8,893 bases of DNA from an uncultured Clostridia bacterium. Its GTDB lineage: Bacteria > Bacillota > Clostridia > Oscillospirales > Acutalibacteraceae. Positions 1 to 5,924 of the stretch are shown in pieces. The position numbers were made by a program, and so were the translations under genes. The notes beneath the pieces were generated by a model, which worked only from the letters and a program-made list of their open reading frames with translations, made no database searches and had not been told where the DNA came from. Numbering within the stretch: position 1 is the stretch's first letter; each line of letters starts with the position of its first letter. The DNA lies in assembly GCA_937901145.1 (NCBI GenBank), contig CALCHE010000197.1, positions 1 through 8,893 of the forward strand. Direction: 5' to 3'.

Positions 1-242
1 AGCAGTGCGAAGCCCACCGCAACAAAAATCGGTACCAGGCCTAGCCAGTCCGTAAGGTGATAAAGATACATATTCACCCCTGTCAGTTCATGTACAAATG
101 CATTAATAGCTGCAAAACCTACACTTGTACCGAGTGGACCGATTGCTTTTACATCAATGAAGCTGACAGCCAATGTCCATAAAACAAATACCGCAAGCAT
201 TAACAGTGAAGCAACCGAGCTCACATAATTTTTCTTTTTCAT
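1..242 (-). CDS. PAP2-like membrane phosphatase, N-terminal part (runs off left edge)
   Basis: An open frame begins at ATG 242 and stays open to base 1, giving 80 residues starting MKKKNYVSSVASLLML. A hydrophobic segment at about residues 8-29 follows a basic N-terminus, then a conserved-looking stretch with IGPLGTSVGFAAIN (34-47), VHELTGVN (50-57) and DWLGL (65-69), then a second hydrophobic segment cut by the edge. This pattern matches from memory the N-terminus of clostridial phosphatidic-acid-phosphatase (PAP2) type proteins, integral membrane enzymes that remove phosphate from lipid phosphates or undecaprenyl pyrophosphate. The PAP2 catalytic motifs lie further on and are not in the window, so activity cannot be judged. 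A purine-rich AAGGAAGGA lies about 7 bases before the start. The gene follows the XRE regulator but has its own likely promoter, and a hairpin separates the two. Confidence 0.65.
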   Translation of the reverse strand, partial: MKKKNYVSSVASLLMLAVFVLWTLAVSFIDVKAIGPLGTSVGFAAINAFVHELTGVNMYLYHLTDWLGLVPIFVAVGFAL

Positions 243-286
243 TTTCTTATCCTTCCTTTTTCTGTATTCGGCTTTCGCCTGAGCAC

Positions 287-315
287 ATTATAAGGCTGGA
301 TAATAAAGCACACAA
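287..315 (-). promoter_or_regulatory. Likely sigma-A promoter of the PAP2-like gene
   Basis: Reading the minus strand there is a perfect TATAAT (292-287) preceded by exactly 17 bases and TTGTGT (315-310), a half-matching -35 box. It lies about 45 bases before the PAP2-like ATG and just after the hairpin that follows the XRE gene. The exact -10 makes it credible; the -35 is weak, which would fit a promoter that needs or responds to a regulator bound just upstream. Confidence 0.5.
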
Positions 316-344
316 GAAACAAGGCGTCACATACGTGACACCTT
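309..344 (-). terminator. Hairpin terminator after the XRE gene (possibly also an operator)
   Basis: A 10-base stem (321-330 with 335-344) closes a 4-base loop. On the minus-strand RNA the stem is AAGGUGUCAC / GUGACGCCUU with one G-U pair, followed by UGUUUCUUGUGUG, a moderate U-rich tail. It starts 5 bases after the XRE stop codon, the usual place for a Rho-independent terminator. The core GTCAC-4-GTGAC is also a palindrome just upstream of the -35 box of the next gene, so an operator role is possible. Confidence 0.55.
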
Positions 345-349
345 TCGTA

Positions 350-955
350 TCATTTGTATTTTATAAGTATCGCTACCTTGATTATAAGGAAAATCATAAG
401 AAAAACTGCCGCATACGGCTGCTGACTTATAACAAACAGAAAAACACCTGCGAAATTCACAAGCAATGAAATTTTACTTTTATTGTTTATCCAGAAGGCT
501 TTCTCACTGTTCTGAAATGCGAGAGCAAGCACTCCCACTGCGACGGTTCCGCCCACCGTAATATAATAAATTGTTTTCAGATAATCCGCTACACCTGTCA
601 GTGACAAAAGAGAAACGCTCTGCACAGCACCCTCTGAATCCTGTCCGAAAAACGGCAGAAAAAGAAGCACCACAGCACCAATATCGAGAAGCCCTGATAC
701 AAGGTCACGGAAATATCCATCTTTTTTTCTGCTGTCCTCTTCGGATATGGTAAGCAGTTCCTCACCCGACAGAAGCTCATCAACCGTTACTCCGAAAAAT
801 TTTGCTATAGCTTTCAGTGATTCTATATTCGGATAGCCTCTGCCCGATTCCCACTTCGAAACAGCGGTACGGGAAACAAAAAGTGCTTCTGCCAGCTCTT
901 CCTGAGTGAGACCGCTTTGCTTTCTCAGTTGCTGTATTTTTTCATTGAATTCCAT
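350..955 (-). CDS. XRE-family transcriptional regulator with membrane C-terminal domain
   Basis: A 201-residue protein. Residues 4-62 form a Cro/C1-type helix-turn-helix: IQQLRKQSGLTQEELAEAL, then the recognition part VSRTAVSKWESGRGYP (28-43) and the closing SLKAIAKFFGVTVDELLSGE. This is a strong match to HTH_3/XRE. A charged linker (66-80) leads to a hydrophobic C-terminal half with about four candidate membrane segments near 84-103, 128-148, 161-177 and 180-198, ending in a basic tail. So it is probably a membrane-tethered DNA-binding protein, a known class in Firmicutes; its signal is unknown. The ATG at 955 has a weak AAAGAG about 8 bases upstream and lies 21 bases after the methyltransferase stop, so the two are probably cotranscribed. 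Targets are not evident; the palindrome just beyond its own 3' end is a candidate site. Confidence is high for the HTH and good for the membrane part. Confidence 0.93.
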   Translation of the reverse strand: MEFNEKIQQLRKQSGLTQEELAEALFVSRTAVSKWESGRGYPNIESLKAIAKFFGVTVDELLSGEELLTISEEDSRKKDGYFRDLVSGLLDIGAVVLLFLPFFGQDSEGAVQSVSLLSLTGVADYLKTIYYITVGGTVAVGVLALAFQNSEKAFWINNKSKISLLVNFAGVFLFVISQQPYAAVFLMIFLIIKVAILIKYK

Positions 956-976
956 AATAATACTCTTTCATATTTT

Positions 977-1780
977 TTATCTGCCGAGCTGATAAAAGGC
1001 CACAGCGGAAGCGGCGGCAACATTAAGCGAATCAACCCCGTGATACATCGGTATTTTAACGGTAAAATCGCAGTCAGCGATGGTTTTATCCGAAAGTCCG
1101 TCCCCTTCCGTTCCCATAATTATAGCCAGCTTATCTTCCTCTGCCAGCCTCGGGTCATCGATAGAAAGGGAATTATCCTTAAGCGCCATAGCCACAGTTT
1201 TAAAACCAAGGGATTTTATTTCATCCAGGCTGTCTTCCTGCAGAAATGCCCAGTCTATCTGAAATACCGTACCCATACTCACTCTTGCCGCACGTCTGTA
1301 CAGAGGATCGGAGCACCCCGGTGTGAGAAGCACCGCATCCATTCCGAGAGCCGCAGCTGACCGGATTATGGCTCCTACATTGGTCGGATTCATAACCTTA
1401 TCGAGGACAACTATTCTTCGTTTGTTTTCACAGATTTCCTTCACATCGACCGGTGGCTTCCGTTTCATGGCACAGAGCATACCCCTGGTAAGCTTGAATC
1501 CCGTCAACTGTGTCAGCACATCGAATTCCGCACAAAAAACAGGTACGTCCTTTATCATTGCGAGAATTTCTTTACCCTCGCCATCAATATGTCTTTTTTC
1601 CATAAGGCATGATATCGGCTCATACCCTGCATCAAGAGCTCTCTTTATAACCTTAGGGCTCTCTGCAATAAACAGACCTTTTTCAGGATACTCTCTGTTT
1701 AACAGCTGAACCTCCGTTAACCGTGCATATACATCCAGCTCAGGCGCAAGAAAATCTGATATTTCTATAATTCTATCCAT
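977..1780 (-). CDS. SpoU/TrmH-family RNA 2'-O-ribose methyltransferase
   Basis: The family transfers a methyl group from S-adenosylmethionine to a ribose 2'-OH in tRNA or rRNA. All three SpoU motifs are present, counted from the proposed start: motif 1 NPTNVGAIIRSA (131-142) with its Asn and Arg, motif 2 IIMGTEGDGLS (220-230), and motif 3 IPMYHGVDSLNVAAASAVA (243-261), which builds the trefoil-knot cofactor site. The N-terminal part (about 33-90), including GLFIAESPKVIKRALDAG, fits the SpoU substrate-binding domain. Length (267 residues) is normal. An ATG 12 bases upstream (1792) would add MENN, but GGAG at 1790-1787 overlaps that codon and sits 6 bases before ATG 1780, so 1780 is preferred. 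The gene has its own promoter and leads a probable two-gene unit with the XRE regulator. The RNA target (tRNA or 23S rRNA) cannot be told from sequence. Confidence 0.93.
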   Translation of the reverse strand: MDRIIEISDFLAPELDVYARLTEVQLLNREYPEKGLFIAESPKVIKRALDAGYEPISCLMEKRHIDGEGKEILAMIKDVPVFCAEFDVLTQLTGFKLTRGMLCAMKRKPPVDVKEICENKRRIVVLDKVMNPTNVGAIIRSAAALGMDAVLLTPGCSDPLYRRAARVSMGTVFQIDWAFLQEDSLDEIKSLGFKTVAMALKDNSLSIDDPRLAEEDKLAIIMGTEGDGLSDKTIADCDFTVKIPMYHGVDSLNVAAASAVAFYQLGR

Positions 1781-1878
1781 GTTATTCTCCATTTTAATGA
1801 TACAAACATACTCTTGTTTATATCTCTGTTTATGTCCCTCATATCCTCCTAACTAAAAGGGATACAAGAGAAGATTAC
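1781..1878 (-). promoter_or_regulatory. Structured 5' leader of the methyltransferase gene
   Basis: About 95 bases lie between the predicted transcription start (near 1878) and ATG 1780. CUCUUGU (1870-1864) can pair with ACAAGAG (1817-1811), and inside it UCCC (1862-1859) with GGGA (1838-1835). This would leave a perfect AGGAGG (1850-1845) in the loop. The AGGAGG is only 2 bases from ATG 1842, which opens a 25-codon frame (to 1765) overlapping the methyltransferase start. A near direct repeat, ATAAACAGAG then ATAAACAAGAG, is also present. The pairings and repeat are seen in the sequence; any regulatory role is a guess. It matches no riboswitch I recognise. Confidence 0.3.
1787..1790 (-). promoter_or_regulatory. 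Ribosome binding site that sets the methyltransferase start
   Basis: GGAG on the minus strand, 6 bases before ATG 1780. The alternative ATG at 1792-1790 overlaps this GGAG and has no Shine-Dalgarno sequence at a normal distance, so the later start is favoured. Confidence 0.7.
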
Positions 1879-1884
1879 CGGATG

Positions 1885-1913
1885 ATTATATCATAAAGGT
1901 TGTCTATGTTCAA
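1885..1913 (-). promoter_or_regulatory. Strong sigma-A promoter of the methyltransferase-XRE unit
   Basis: On the minus strand TTGAAC (1913-1908) is followed by a 17-base spacer and a perfect TATAAT (1890-1885), with TG one base before the -10 (TGATATAAT, extended -10). The predicted start is near 1878, giving a leader of about 95 bases. It sits directly after the tandem terminators of the upstream block. Confidence 0.8.
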
Positions 1914-1918
1914 CTCAA

Positions 1919-1960
1919 AAAAGAAAAACTCTTACCTTATGTAGCCACCCCATAAGGAAG
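1919..1960 (-). terminator. Second hairpin plus U-tract after the carbohydrate operon
   Basis: CTTCCTTATG (1960-1951) pairs with CATAAGGTAAG (1941-1931) as a 10-pair stem with one bulged base and a 9-base loop. On the minus strand it is followed by AG and then TTTTTCTTTTTT. This is a good Rho-independent shape for leftward transcription. It lies 16 bases beyond the first terminator, and its U-tract runs up to the -35 box of the methyltransferase promoter, so it may insulate that promoter from read-through. Confidence 0.55.
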
Positions 1961-1976
1961 TATTTGTTTCTTGAAG

Positions 1977-2013
1977 AAAAACACCGATAACGCTGACGCA
2001 TATCGGTGTTTTT
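1977..2013. terminator. Bidirectional Rho-independent terminator closing the operon
   Basis: AAAAACACCGATA (1977-1989) is a perfect inverted match to TATCGGTGTTTTT (2001-2013), a 13-pair stem with an 11-base loop, A-rich on one side and T-rich on the other. It therefore works as hairpin plus U-tract in either direction; the direction in use is leftward. It begins 43 bases after the metallophosphoesterase stop codon. Confidence 0.9.
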
Positions 2014-2056
2014 AACACATTATTCTGATCTTATTTCGTCTTTAAAAGACTACGGA

Positions 2057-3322
2057 TTACTGATAATCGGGATATGTAACGGTTCTGCCTGTAACGAGTT
2101 CTATCACTGACTGATAAATCTTCATATAACCTTTCTGAACCGCACCCTTTACTGCAAGCTCAAAAGCAAGTCTGCCTGAATATTTATCTCCGTTATCCTT
2201 TGCAGTTTTAACATAACTGAAGTCAAACACATCGAAAAGACGCTCAACTCTTGTATTGTAAGAGGTGGTATCGTTTTCATCGATCTCTACTACACGGTAG
2301 CCGTACTGAGTAGTATAGGCCAAACCCTTATAGCGAGTCATAGGTGAGGTGTAAATATCAATATTCTGATTTCTTACACCGAATGCATTGGTGTGGTCGT
2401 GACCTGTGAACATAGCCAGCACATCACCGTTTTCGACCAATGCCTCAAACTGTCCGTCGTTATAATATCCGGGACAGGGCTTTTCGTTGAGTGTTCCGTA
2501 GTTTGTCTGCTCAGAGTCAAACATATAATACTCTTCTTCATTATAAATATGCTTGATTGCAAAAGCCTTCTTTGAGTCAACCTTCTTAAGCACATCATAT
2601 ATTTCGGGAACGATTATATGCTGGAATACGACAGAATTAACTGTTTCGCCTCCATTTTCCTTCTTAAGCTTTGCAGAGGTTTCCTTATACCACTCTATCT
2701 GTTCAGTTCTTACTCTGTCATAGTGTCTCGGCTCATCTTCGTCATAATCGCCCGAGTCAAATACCCATATATTGAACTTCACCTTATCACTGTCTGAGGC
2801 AAGAACAGGGATGTTAAAGGTCGCGCAGTTTTTGAAAGTGTCTGCCTCCTCAGCTGTTATTACACATGAGAAGGTCTTATAGTACTCCATAATGTCCGCT
2901 CTTGACATAGGGCCAGCCTCTGAATCGTGATTACCGAAGGTTACGGCAACGGGAATATTCCTTGACTCAAAGATATTCATAAGAGAATTGATAAGCTTCT
3001 TTGTTTCCGCAGGGTCATCATAAGGCTTTGTATTGTCACCCGTAAGGACGACAAGGTCAGGCTTTTCCACATCGCAGGCCTCTGCAATTACCCATATCGA
3101 AGAGTCGAAATGCTTATCGTTAGCAAGATGTGTATCCGCAACGTGCAATATTTTAAGCTTACCGTCAGAATTGAATCTGATGGTCGTATCTGTTTCCTTA
3201 TCAGGCTCTGCCGCTTCAAAATTTATATTTGTGTTAGCAGGATCCATTTCGAAAAATACTATTCCTGCTACAAACTGAACGACAAAAACCAATAAAGCAA
3301 TCAATATGATTTTCTTTGTCAT
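2057..3322 (-). CDS. Membrane-anchored calcineurin-like metallophosphoesterase (Dcr2/Siz1-like)
   Basis: A 421-residue member of the calcineurin-like phosphoesterase fold, two-metal enzymes that cleave phosphate mono- or diesters. The metal-binding motifs occur in order: D63-T-H65 in HVADTHL, G95-D-N97, G130-N-H-D133, H235 in FQHIIVPE, and G307-H-D-H310. The HIIVPE variant resembles the H-P-E segment of the fungal/bacterial Dcr2-like purple-acid-phosphatase group. Residues 4-24 are hydrophobic after MTKK with no lipobox Cys, so it is a signal peptide or, more likely, an anchor placing the domain outside the membrane. GGGAG lies 8 bases before ATG 3322. It is the last gene of the block, 143 bases after the transporter, and ends at a strong terminator. 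The substrate is unknown; neighbours suggest a phosphorylated glycan or its products, which is inference. Confidence 0.9.
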   Translation of the reverse strand: MTKKIILIALLVFVVQFVAGIVFFEMDPANTNINFEAAEPDKETDTTIRFNSDGKLKILHVADTHLANDKHFDSSIWVIAEACDVEKPDLVVLTGDNTKPYDDPAETKKLINSLMNIFESRNIPVAVTFGNHDSEAGPMSRADIMEYYKTFSCVITAEEADTFKNCATFNIPVLASDSDKVKFNIWVFDSGDYDEDEPRHYDRVRTEQIEWYKETSAKLKKENGGETVNSVVFQHIIVPEIYDVLKKVDSKKAFAIKHIYNEEEYYMFDSEQTNYGTLNEKPCPGYYNDGQFEALVENGDVLAMFTGHDHTNAFGVRNQNIDIYTSPMTRYKGLAYTTQYGYRVVEIDENDTTSYNTRVERLFDVFDFSYVKTAKDNGDKYSGRLAFELAVKGAVQKGYMKIYQSVIELVTGRTVTYPDYQ

Positions 3323-3371
3323 TTTAAAATCTCCCGATTCAATTTATTTTCTTACAAACATTCAACCTATA

Positions 3372-3406
3372 AATCTGCCCGACCTTTATAATCAGTCAGG
3401 CAGATT
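3372..3406 (-). promoter_or_regulatory. Stem-loop between transporter and metallophosphoesterase genes
   Basis: On the minus-strand RNA, AAUCUGCCUGAC (3406-3395) pairs with GUCGGGCAGAUU (3383-3372): 12 pairs including one G-U, with an 11-base loop. The following sequence (UAUAGGUUGAAUG) has no real U-tract, so it is a poor terminator. It could be a partial terminator, or a processing or stability element that lowers expression of the last gene. The G-U pair shows that the stem is perfect only in the minus-strand transcript. Confidence 0.45.
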
Positions 3407-3465
3407 GCGTTTAATACAGATTTCACTTCAGATTTTTTCTGAAGATATTTTTTAAAGAGAGGTTC

Positions 3466-4974
3466 TTATGCTGTTTCGTTTTCTTTGTGACGTTCCTCAC
3501 GCATTACTTCAAGCTCACGGTACATCTGTTCCTTCTTTTCTCCCTCGATATCATAGGACAGTTTAAGGATAATTGCCTTAAGCACATTGGCCAGAGTGTA
3601 ACCGAAGAGAAGGAAGCCGAGAATTTTAAGACATGTGTCAAGATATGTGGGCTGAGCCTGCATAGTTTTAACCAGGTCACCCTCTGCTGATGACATATAT
3701 CCTGCCCATGCGATCATAAAAGGAACAGCAAGGTCTCTCAAATAAACACATGCTGAGTTTACCCAACCGGGAACAATACCCTGAATAGCTTCCATTCTTT
3801 CGCCTGTCTCCCATTCGAGATAATCATAAAATTCGACATCGAAATGAGATTTTGAAAGTTCCTGAATACCGATACCGATACCGAAAACGAAATAGAAGAT
3901 ATAGAAGAATATACTGTTCCAGCCTTCAAAGAATCTGATGCCCATTTTTGCTTCTGCGAAGCAGATACCGAAAAGCACAAAGGCAGCAATCGGTGAATAG
4001 ATACCACAGAATTTGAGAAGTTTTGTAGGTTCATACTTTTTAGAAAGCTTAGTAGTAATAAGGTTACCTACTACCGTACCGATAGCGGTAGGAAGGGTAA
4101 GAAGAAGGTTCTTTGACGAACCGACTGTAATTGCTGCAAGATATGTAGACATCTTACCGAGCATTGCAAAAGCATTAACCCACTGCATAAAGTGGAATGC
4201 ACGGTAGTTTTTGTATTTGAAGAGAGCAAACATTGCCTTTGAAACCTTGACCTTCTTTTTCTTGGGAAGTTCAATTCTTTCTTTACAGAAGATACCGCAC
4301 ATAAGATTACCGAAGGCAGTAACCGCTGCTGCAACGATAGCAAGAGTCATATACATTTTGTTTTTGTCGTCGCTGAAAAGTCCGTAAACGAAGGTACCAA
4401 GATAAGCTCCGCCGTAACCGATGTAATAGGACAGCTGCCATATAGTTGCGACTGTTTTCTTTTCCTTATGGTTAGGTGAAATAACCTGAACCAGATTCTG
4501 GCTGTGTGTATTAAAGACATTGAACGCTGACTGACAGCAGGCAATACCGTAACGAAGAAGATTCATCTGCTGAATCGTCCATCCCTGAGGAACATAGAAG
4601 AACAGAACGGTAAGCACAAATGTGGGCACAAGACAGATAAAGTACCAATGACGATATCTGCCGAGACTGGTTTTCCAGTTCTGAACCAAAAAACCACCGA
4701 CAACACCGAAGAGTATACCGCAAATAGTGGTAAGTGTGGTCTGCACTGCCAGAATTTCTGCGATTCCGTCAGCATCTACACCTGCGGGGCCGTAGTAAAG
4801 TTCGTGAAGGAAAGCTGCTGCAAGTGAGCCCGTAAGGGTGGTTCCGAACATGCCGCCTGCACGGGAAAGAAGCACACAAAAATATTCAAACTTTGTTATG
4901 TACTTACCTTCGTTGTGGGAAAGCGCATTATCAGGTGCCACTGAGGCGGATGTGTTTTTAGTTTTTTTCATCAT
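3466..4974 (-). CDS. GPH-family (MelB-like) sugar:cation symporter, MFS superfamily
   Basis: A 502-residue, strongly hydrophobic protein with about 12 candidate membrane segments, the usual layout for the major facilitator superfamily. The MelB/GPH group fits best because of the acidic, aromatic motif before the last helices, VEFYDYLEWETGERMEA (380-396), which matches the D-Y-(x)-W-x-TG-x-R-x-E signature between helices 10 and 11 of these symporters. A long basic cytoplasmic loop (PKKKKVKVSKAMFALFKYKNYR, about 237-258) splits the two halves, also typical. The last 28 residues are a charged cytoplasmic helix. AGGAG stands 5 bases before ATG 4974 and 8 before the adjacent ATG 4971, so either Met may start. 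These carriers import glycosides, pentosides or hexuronides with a cation; the substrate here is not predictable but probably comes from the neighbouring glycosidase. Confidence 0.85.
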   Translation of the reverse strand: MMKKTKNTSASVAPDNALSHNEGKYITKFEYFCVLLSRAGGMFGTTLTGSLAAAFLHELYYGPAGVDADGIAEILAVQTTLTTICGILFGVVGGFLVQNWKTSLGRYRHWYFICLVPTFVLTVLFFYVPQGWTIQQMNLLRYGIACCQSAFNVFNTHSQNLVQVISPNHKEKKTVATIWQLSYYIGYGGAYLGTFVYGLFSDDKNKMYMTLAIVAAAVTAFGNLMCGIFCKERIELPKKKKVKVSKAMFALFKYKNYRAFHFMQWVNAFAMLGKMSTYLAAITVGSSKNLLLTLPTAIGTVVGNLITTKLSKKYEPTKLLKFCGIYSPIAAFVLFGICFAEAKMGIRFFEGWNSIFFYIFYFVFGIGIGIQELSKSHFDVEFYDYLEWETGERMEAIQGIVPGWVNSACVYLRDLAVPFMIAWAGYMSSAEGDLVKTMQAQPTYLDTCLKILGFLLFGYTLANVLKAIILKLSYDIEGEKKEQMYRELEVMREERHKENETA

Positions 4975-5000
4975 ATCATCTCCTGAAAATTATTATTGTG

Positions 5001-5029
5001 ATTTTAACACATTCAAACATAAAAATCCA
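5001..5029 (-). promoter_or_regulatory. Possible internal promoter before the transporter gene
   Basis: The minus strand has an extended -10, TGTTAAAAT (TAAAAT at 5006-5001), 17 bases after a weak TGGATT (5029-5024). It lies within the 88-base AT-rich gap between the EEP gene and the transporter. In AT-rich DNA such matches arise by chance, so this is only a candidate for a second start of the last two genes. Confidence 0.3.
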
Positions 5030-5039
5030 TATGTTTAAC

Positions 5040-5059
5040 AATTAATTTAATAATTAATT
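5040..5059. repeat. All-A/T inverted repeat after the EEP gene
   Basis: AATTAATT (5040-5047) and AATTAATT (5052-5059) are separated by 4 bases and form an 8-pair A/T-only stem just past the EEP stop codon. There is no G-C pair and no U-tract, so it is a weak hairpin and not a convincing terminator. Confidence 0.35.
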
Positions 5060-5062
5060 ATT

Positions 5063-5872
5063 TTATTTTGTAACTATTGTCTCAAAAACTACATCAACCA
5101 TAATAGGATAATGGTCTGAAGGATACATATTATTTATCGTGTTACGGATAATCCTGTAAGTTTCAACCTTTACATCTTTAGAAACGAAGGCATAATCAAT
5201 AGGTCCGACAGAGCCTTCTTTAACCTTACCGTACCCGTGAAATGTTATGCCCTCATCACTTTTAAAGGCAACCTTCCTTGAGTCGTTAGCGCTTACGGTC
5301 ATTTTGGCATAAGCTTCAGATTCGGGCTCAGCATTGAAATCACCTGTGCATACGACAGGAAATCCCGCTTTTTCAAGCTCGGCTATTTTTCCGTTAAGCA
5401 CATCTGCCTGTAACGCTCTTGAGCTATCGCTCATATGGTCAAGATGAGTATTTATATGTGCATATTTTAGGCCAGTTATTTTGTTTTCGAGAACTGCCCA
5501 GGTAGCAATTCTGGTACAGGCTGACTCCTTGTATTTGGTGTATTTCACCTCGGGTGTATCACTGAGCCATATTGTTCCGCTATCAATAAGTGTGAATTTA
5601 TCCTTATGATAAAAAACTGCACTGTGCTCACTGTCAGGATTTTCGTCTCTGTGTTCACCGACACAAGCGTAATTTTTCAGCTTGTCGGAAAGAACAGACA
5701 TCCATTCTCCTGTAGCTTCCTGAACGCCGACTGTATCCGGAGCATACTGTCTGATAATAGCTGCAGAAATCACAGAACGATTTTTCACGCTCCCCTCTTC
5801 GTCATCGCGATAGCGAAGATTAAAAGACATAATCCGTGTGGCATCTGCTGATTTTTTCAGGAATACCGTCAA
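5063..5872 (-). CDS. Endonuclease/exonuclease/phosphatase (EEP) superfamily enzyme, apparently frame-broken at its N-terminus
   Basis: The body of the protein (269 residues from a nominal TTG at 5872) carries the full EEP/DNase I-like set: MSFNLRY with N18, VQE with E52, TRIATW (120-125), the NTHLDH block (141-146), GDFNAEP with D178 and N180, FHGY (211-214), PIDY (224-227) and SDHYPI with D253-H254. These Mg-dependent enzymes cleave phosphodiester or phosphomonoester bonds in nucleic acids, lipids or sugars; this small bacterial subgroup often has no known substrate. No signal peptide is seen, so it is probably cytoplasmic. The nominal TTG has no good ribosome site. A well-placed ATG at 5906 (AAAGGAG 7 bases upstream) opens a frame one base off; removing one A from the A6 run at 5857-5852 would join them into 280 residues. 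So the coding span is probably 5063-5906, with a frameshift, slippage or a sequencing error. Starting at ATG 5830 (MSFNLRY) is a second option. Confidence 0.85.
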   Translation of the reverse strand: MTVFLKKSADATRIMSFNLRYRDDEEGSVKNRSVISAAIIRQYAPDTVGVQEATGEWMSVLSDKLKNYACVGEHRDENPDSEHSAVFYHKDKFTLIDSGTIWLSDTPEVKYTKYKESACTRIATWAVLENKITGLKYAHINTHLDHMSDSSRALQADVLNGKIAELEKAGFPVVCTGDFNAEPESEAYAKMTVSANDSRKVAFKSDEGITFHGYGKVKEGSVGPIDYAFVSKDVKVETYRIIRNTINNMYPSDHYPIMVDVVFETIVTK

Positions 5873-5906
5873 TTATAATTTCACCGAAATCAATATCTTT
5901 AGTCAT
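5820..5906 (-). other. Short frame holding the likely true N-terminus of the EEP enzyme
   Basis: ATG 5906 has a strong ribosome site (AAAGGAG at 5920-5914, 7-base spacing) and lies 18 bases after the glycosidase stop, exactly where the next operon gene should start. It encodes 28 residues, beginning MTKDIDFGEIIIDGIPEK, and stops at TAA 5822-5820. The EEP body overlaps it in the other frame. The best junction is the A6 run (5857-5852), where one A fewer gives the join IPEK-SADATRIMSFNLRY. Otherwise it may be a leader peptide coupled to reinitiation at ATG 5830, which lies inside its last codons. Confidence 0.6.
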
Positions 5907-5924
5907 TGAAAGGCTCCTTTACTT

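Noticed and set aside
917..1360. A 147-codon plus-strand open frame spanning the XRE/methyltransferase junction.
   Set aside because: It is antisense to two confidently identified genes and has no recognisable domain.
2038..2050. Short palindrome GTCTT-TAA-AAGAC before the operon terminator.
   Set aside because: Only five pairs with a three-base loop and next to a far stronger terminator; probably chance.
3375..3417. A possible promoter (TTAAAC, 18 bases, TATAAA) on the minus strand before the metallophosphoesterase.
   Set aside because: The -35 matches in only three of six positions and the -10 falls inside the loop of the stem at 3372-3406; chance match is likely in this AT-rich spacer.
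3426..3445. Inverted repeat CTTCAGA / TCTGAAG with T-rich sequence to its right, just after the transporter gene.
   Set aside because: Its T-run would serve plus-strand transcription only, and no plus-strand gene runs into it. On the minus strand there is no U-tract after the 7-pair stem, so it was not called a terminator.
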